Below are positions 21,218 through 24,210 of a stretch of DNA of 24,210 bases, in pieces. How positions within the stretch are numbered: the stretch's first letter is position 1; each line of letters starts with the position of its first letter. The stretch lies in contig JAEWBS010000046.1 in the NCBI GenBank assembly GCA_023391005.1, positions 1 to 24,210 on the forward strand. The letters are read 5' to 3'. The position numbers and the translations under genes were made by a program. Source of the DNA: Bacillota bacterium (GTDB lineage Bacteria; Bacillota; Clostridia; Oscillospirales; Ruminococcaceae). Below the pieces are notes generated by a model, which saw only the letters and a program-made list of their open reading frames with translations, was not told the DNA's origin and made no database searches.

Positions 21218-22336
21218 CTATCTTGAAAACAACGCCTCATAGCTTTGAACACCGGCTATGCGCCCTGCGTCGGTCAGCTTTAAAACGCCGCGGTCAAGCA
21301 GAATGCAGCCCTCGTGTTCCAGCAGGCAGATAATTTTACCCGTAAATTCTGAATGCCAGTGCAGATGAGCCTGCAGTGTGCCAACACCCGCTTCAGATGC
21401 TTCCTCCGCGCTGTTTTCGTGGTTGAGCAGGTGCAAGAGCAACGTTGCCTTGGCAAAGGCCAGCTTTTGACGCCTGCGCCGGCGCAAAGCGCTGATCAAC
21501 CCCCTATCCGGCGCAAGGATAAATACCGCCAGAAAGAGCAGTCCGGTGACGACCGCCATGCTGCCCGCGATTGAAACATCCAGCAGCGCCGCCGCCTGAT
21601 AGCCCAAAATACCGCTCAGCGCGCCGATACCGCCGCTGAGCATCAGCATCTGTTTAAGGTCGTCGGTCAGCAGATAGGCGGTAACCGGCGGCCCGATCAT
21701 AAAGGCCACAACCAGCACCGACCCCACCGCTTGAAATGCGCCGACCGCGGTCAGCGACACCGAGGTCATTAACCCGTAATGCACCAGCGCCGGAGAAAAT
21801 CCCAACACGGCAGCCAGCATGGGATCGAAGGTCGCCACCTTTAGTTCCTTGAAGAAGACGATGACCGCCGCCAGATTAAGCAACAGCAACGCGCCGGTTG
21901 TATAGATCGCCTTTGCGCCGATGTCCACACCACCGACGATCATCCGGTCGAAAGGGGCGAAGGCCAGTTCCCCCAGCAGCACCGAATCGGTGTCGAGATG
22001 CACCGAACCGGCGTAGCGGGTAATCAGGATAATGGCGACCGAAAAGAGCAGCGGAAACACCACGCCGATGGCGGCGTCCTCGGCTAAGAGCCGGGTGCGG
22101 CTGAGCATTTCGGTCAGCCAGACCGTCACAACCCCCATCAGCGCCGCCCCGCCGATCAGCAGCGGCGAGGCAAGATCGTGCGTCGCAAAGAAAGCGAGCA
22201 CAATGCCCAGTAAAATCGTATGGGTGATGGCATCCGACATCATCGACATCTTTCGCAGCACCAGAAATGTGCCGGGCAGCGCGCAGGATACCGCGACCAT
22301 TACGGCGATAACTTGAATCTCAATTTGCGGCGCCAT
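21218..22336 (-). CDS. metal ABC transporter permease fused to a C-terminal winged-helix-like domain
   Basis: The start is placed at the ATG complementary to 22334-22336, 8 bases after AAGGAGG, giving 372 residues (MAPQIEIQVIAVMVAVSCAL). The frame extends 60 codons further upstream, but that part is the shadow of the preceding gene. It overlaps the previous permease by 17 bases. About eight or nine membrane segments fill residues 8-275, with ABC-3 family marks RKMSMMSDAITHTILLGIV and VGSVLVVAFMIGPPVTAYLL. After a basic stretch (RRRRRQK) comes a soluble domain of about 85 residues ending FTGKIICLLEHEGCILLDRGVLKLTDAGRIAG, which has the recognition-helix and wing layout of DtxR-type winged helices. 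Typical permeases of this family stop near 290 residues. Chlamydial YtgCR has a similar permease-repressor fusion. Mn, Zn or Fe specificity is not directly visible. Confidence 0.88.
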   Translation of the reverse strand: MAPQIEIQVIAVMVAVSCALPGTFLVLRKMSMMSDAITHTILLGIVLAFFATHDLASPLLIGGAALMGVVTVWLTEMLSRTRLLAEDAAIGVVFPLLFSVAIILITRYAGSVHLDTDSVLLGELAFAPFDRMIVGGVDIGAKAIYTTGALLLLNLAAVIVFFKELKVATFDPMLAAVLGFSPALVHYGLMTSVSLTAVGAFQAVGSVLVVAFMIGPPVTAYLLTDDLKQMLMLSGGIGALSGILGYQAAALLDVSIAGSMAVVTGLLFLAVFILAPDRGLISALRRRRRQKLAFAKATLLLHLLNHENSAEEASEAGVGTLQAHLHWHSEFTGKIICLLEHEGCILLDRGVLKLTDAGRIAGVQSYEALFSR

Positions 22337-23243
22337 CCACAGCACCTCCTTCGAGCTTATATAAAACCCTATTTCTCCTGCGCTGATAGATGCGGTGCAG
22401 CACGCCGCGGCCCGGTGCGAACAGGACGCTGAACACCACGATGCCGCTGACGCAGACCACAATGGCAGGGCCGGTGGGCAGCTTTGGGATAAGCGAGCTG
22501 GCGGCGGTTCCCGCAACGCCGGAGGCAGCGCCGAACAGTGCTGCGAGCGCCACCATCACCCACAGCGTATTCGTCCATTGCCGGGCGGCCACCGCGGGTG
22601 TGATCAGCATGGCGCTCATCAGAATGACGCCAACCGTCTGAAGCCCGATGATAATCGCCAGCACAATCATGAACGACAGCAAGAGGTTAAGCCGCCGGGG
22701 CGAAAAGCCGAGGCTGTGGGCAAAGTCGCTGTCAAACGTAAAGAGCTTGAATTCCTTCCAGAAAAGCAGCACTAAAGCCAGAAGCACCAGACCGCAGACC
22801 GTCATCAGCAGGATATCTCGCCGCAGCAGCGTGGACGCCTGCCCGAAAATAAAGCGTTTAAGCCCGGCCTGATTGGCATTGGGAATCTTTTGCACATAGG
22901 TGAGCAGCACTAGCCCCAGCCCGAAGAACACCGACATGACCAGCGCCAGCGCGCTGTCGAACTTGACGCGGGTGTGCCGCACAATGCCGACTATAAACAG
23001 CGTTGCCAGCAGCCCAGAAAGGAGCGCGCCGAATAAAAGCACCTCGGTGTTCTTGCTGCCCGACAAAATAAAAGCGGCGACCACGCCGGGTAAGGCCGCG
23101 TGGGAGACGCCGTCCCCTAAGAGGCTTTGCTTGCGCAGCACCGCAAAGCTGCCCAGAACCCCGCTGATCAATCCCAAAAGGGCGGACCCCAGCGCCACGG
23201 TCTGAAAGGTATAGTCTGAAAACAGGGCCAGAATCGCGCCCAT
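22320..23243 (-). CDS. metal ABC transporter permease
   Basis: 307 residues of the ABC-3 (TroC/MntB/ZnuB) family, with about eight or nine membrane segments. Family marks: VLGSFAVLRKQSLLGDGVSHAALPG (about 29-53), FDSDFAHSLGFSPRRLNLLLSFMIV and GVILMSAMLITPAVAARQW. It forms the channel together with the following permease as a heterodimer, powered by the ATPase encoded just upstream (1-base gap; TAAGATG). AAGGGG precedes the start. The last 17 bases hold the ribosome site and start of the next permease, so the two are translationally coupled. The C-terminus is basic and short. Confidence 0.93.
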   Translation of the reverse strand: MGAILALFSDYTFQTVALGSALLGLISGVLGSFAVLRKQSLLGDGVSHAALPGVVAAFILSGSKNTEVLLFGALLSGLLATLFIVGIVRHTRVKFDSALALVMSVFFGLGLVLLTYVQKIPNANQAGLKRFIFGQASTLLRRDILLMTVCGLVLLALVLLFWKEFKLFTFDSDFAHSLGFSPRRLNLLLSFMIVLAIIIGLQTVGVILMSAMLITPAVAARQWTNTLWVMVALAALFGAASGVAGTAASSLIPKLPTGPAIVVCVSGIVVFSVLFAPGRGVLHRIYQRRRNRVLYKLEGGAVDGAAN

Positions 23244-23244
23244 C

Positions 23245-23994
23245 TTACACCACGCCCCTTAAAAGCGCCCCGGCGCTGTGGTAGGTCTTTTTCAGATTCT
23301 CCTCGTGGAACACCTCTTCCACCGGCCCGCTGGCCACCACGCGCAAATTGATCAGCGTGACCCAGTCGAAGTAGTCCGGCACGGTCTGCAAGTCGTGGTG
23401 CACGACGATAACGGTTTTACCCTGCGCCTTGAGCGCCTTGAGCAGCGCGACGATCGCCCGCTCGGTCTGGGCGTCCACGCCTTTAAAGGGTTCATCCATA
23501 AAGTAGATCTCGGCCTCCTGCGCCAGCGCGCGGGCAAGGAAAACCCGCTGCTGCTGGCCGCCGGAAAGTTGGCTGATCTGGCGGTCGGCATAGTCCAGCA
23601 TGCCGACCTCGGACAGCGTCTGCTTTGCCAGCAGAACATCCGATTTGCGGGGGCGGCGCATCCACCCCAACTTACCGTAACAGCCCATCAGCACCACATC
23701 GAGCACCGTAGCCGGAAAGTCCCAGTCCACGCTGCCGCTCTGCGGCACATAGCCGATGCGGTTTTTAAGCGTGTGCAGATCGCCGCTGCCGTCCATGAAG
23801 CGGACGGCCCCGGTCACCGGCTTTAAAAGCCCCAGCATGGCTTTGAGCAGCGTTGTTTTGCCCGCCCCGTTGGGCCCGACCACCGCCATCAGCCTGCCCT
23901 TGGGAATTTTCAGGTCAATATCCCAAAGCACCGGCTTGGCGTCGTAAGCGACGGTGAGGTCCTCCACCTGCACCGCATAGCACTGTTGCTCCAT
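23245..23994 (-). CDS. metal ABC transporter ATP-binding protein
   Basis: 249 residues from the ATG at 23994; a GTG three codons earlier is in frame, but the AGGGGG ribosome site sits at the right distance (8 bases) only for the ATG. Walker A is GPNGAGKTT (40-48), the Q-loop lies in YVPQSG, the signature is LSGGQQQRVFLARAL, Walker B is IYFMDEPFKGVD and the switch histidine is in VVHHDL. This form, with PQxxxVDWDFP-like spacing, is typical of the TroB/MntA/ZnuC branch for Mn, Zn or Fe uptake. It lies 15 bases after the binding-protein gene in the same operon. The downstream mntR makes manganese the best guess. Confidence 0.94.
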   Translation of the reverse strand: MEQQCYAVQVEDLTVAYDAKPVLWDIDLKIPKGRLMAVVGPNGAGKTTLLKAMLGLLKPVTGAVRFMDGSGDLHTLKNRIGYVPQSGSVDWDFPATVLDVVLMGCYGKLGWMRRPRKSDVLLAKQTLSEVGMLDYADRQISQLSGGQQQRVFLARALAQEAEIYFMDEPFKGVDAQTERAIVALLKALKAQGKTVIVVHHDLQTVPDYFDWVTLINLRVVASGPVEEVFHEENLKKTYHSAGALLRGVV

Positions 23995-24009
23995 TTCGCT
24001 CACCCCCTG

Positions 24010-24210
24010 TCATCTCAAAGCGTTTACAATTGTGTCGATATTCGCTTTGACGGTTAGGATATAGGTACCGGCGCCGGAATCGGCGTCGCCCAGCGAGTCG
24101 GAATAAAGCTCGCCGCCGATGGCAACGTCAAAGCCCTTGGCCCTAACCGCAGCTTGTAAGGCTTCGATCGTTTTGGGCGGCACCGAGGATTCCACAAAAA
24201 TGGCCTTGAT
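24010..24210 (-). CDS. metal ABC transporter substrate-binding protein, C-terminal part (cut by window edge)
   Basis: The last 66 residues of a TroA/MntC/ZnuA-type (cluster A-I) binding protein; the frame is open to the window edge and its true start lies outside. Seen: IKAIFVESSVPPKTIEAL, then IGGELYSDSLG, whose aspartate matches the fourth metal ligand of TroA, then GTYILTVKANIDTIVNAL. This is the usual C-terminus of the family. The protein would be extracellular, lipid-anchored, and hand Mn, Zn or Fe to the two permeases. It is the first visible gene of the operon; the operator for MntR should lie beyond the window. Confidence 0.9.
   Translation of the reverse strand: MKAIFVESSVPPKTIEALQAAVRAKGFDVAIGGELYSDSLGDADSGAGTYILTVKANIDTIVNALR

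Noticed and set aside
21049..21252. 67-codon minus frame between permease and mntR
   Set aside because: It runs through the intrinsic terminator stem and overlaps the permease end; no family resemblance and no ribosome site.
22337..22516. 60-residue N-terminal extension of the second metal permease
   Set aside because: It is out-of-frame sequence of the preceding permease gene, and AAGGAGG marks the ATG at 22336.
1..24210. CRISPR array, prophage, insertion sequence or tRNA
   Set aside because: No regularly spaced repeats, transposase or integrase motifs, or cloverleaf sequences were seen on either strand.

Overview
The window looks like a chromosomal segment of a low-to-moderate-GC Gram-positive anaerobe of the Clostridia (Bacillota). 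This is an inference from four things: strong GGAGG-type ribosome sites, SigA-like promoters (TTGAAA-17-TATAAT, extended -10 TGnTATAAT), a flavodoxin/2x[4Fe-4S] EFR1-type protein, and a MntR of the Bacillus type. I cannot name the genus from sequence alone. I see no transposase, phage gene, CRISPR array, tRNA or rRNA.

Layout. (1) 1-1281: the start of a LysR-family regulator (minus) and a divergent family I inorganic pyrophosphatase (plus). (2) 1318-5718, minus: an EFR1-type flavodoxin-ferredoxin protein, then a two-gene NHEJ unit, ku followed by ligD, with LigD in the order phosphoesterase-ligase-polymerase. (3) 6129-8188, minus: an alkylation-response pair, a three-domain Ada protein and, 2 bases later, an Old Yellow Enzyme-family reductase, closed by a good terminator. 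(4) 8444-12280, plus: a MoxR ATPase / DUF58 / membrane protein with DUF4129-like tail operon. Its promoter lies inside the naively longest MoxR reading frame.

(5) 12589-19994, minus: the most interesting region. A sigma-54 enhancer-binding regulator (GAF-like, PAS-like, AAA+ with GAFTGA, C-terminal HTH) lies just upstream of a six-gene operon: creatininase-family amidohydrolase, nitrilase-superfamily hydrolase, TRAP transporter binding protein, small and large permeases, and a second nitrilase-superfamily hydrolase. Between regulator and operon I find a full sigma-54 promoter match (TGGCAT-N5-TTGCA) and, 70-125 bases upstream of it, three copies of CTCAAAAATGAG. Two of these copies form a 42-base palindrome that encodes the last codons and stop of the regulator. 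This looks like a self-contained substrate-induced system that imports a carboxylate and cleaves its C-N bonds. The substrate is not known.

(6) 20596-24210, minus: a metal-uptake operon (binding protein C-terminus, ATPase, two permeases) ending in a textbook terminator, then a stand-alone MntR with all six manganese ligands. The second permease carries a C-terminal winged-helix-like domain, reminiscent of the chlamydial YtgCR permease-repressor fusion.

Gaps of more than 300 bases without genes are at 320-621, 5719-6128, 12281-12648 and 19995-20595, and are described individually.
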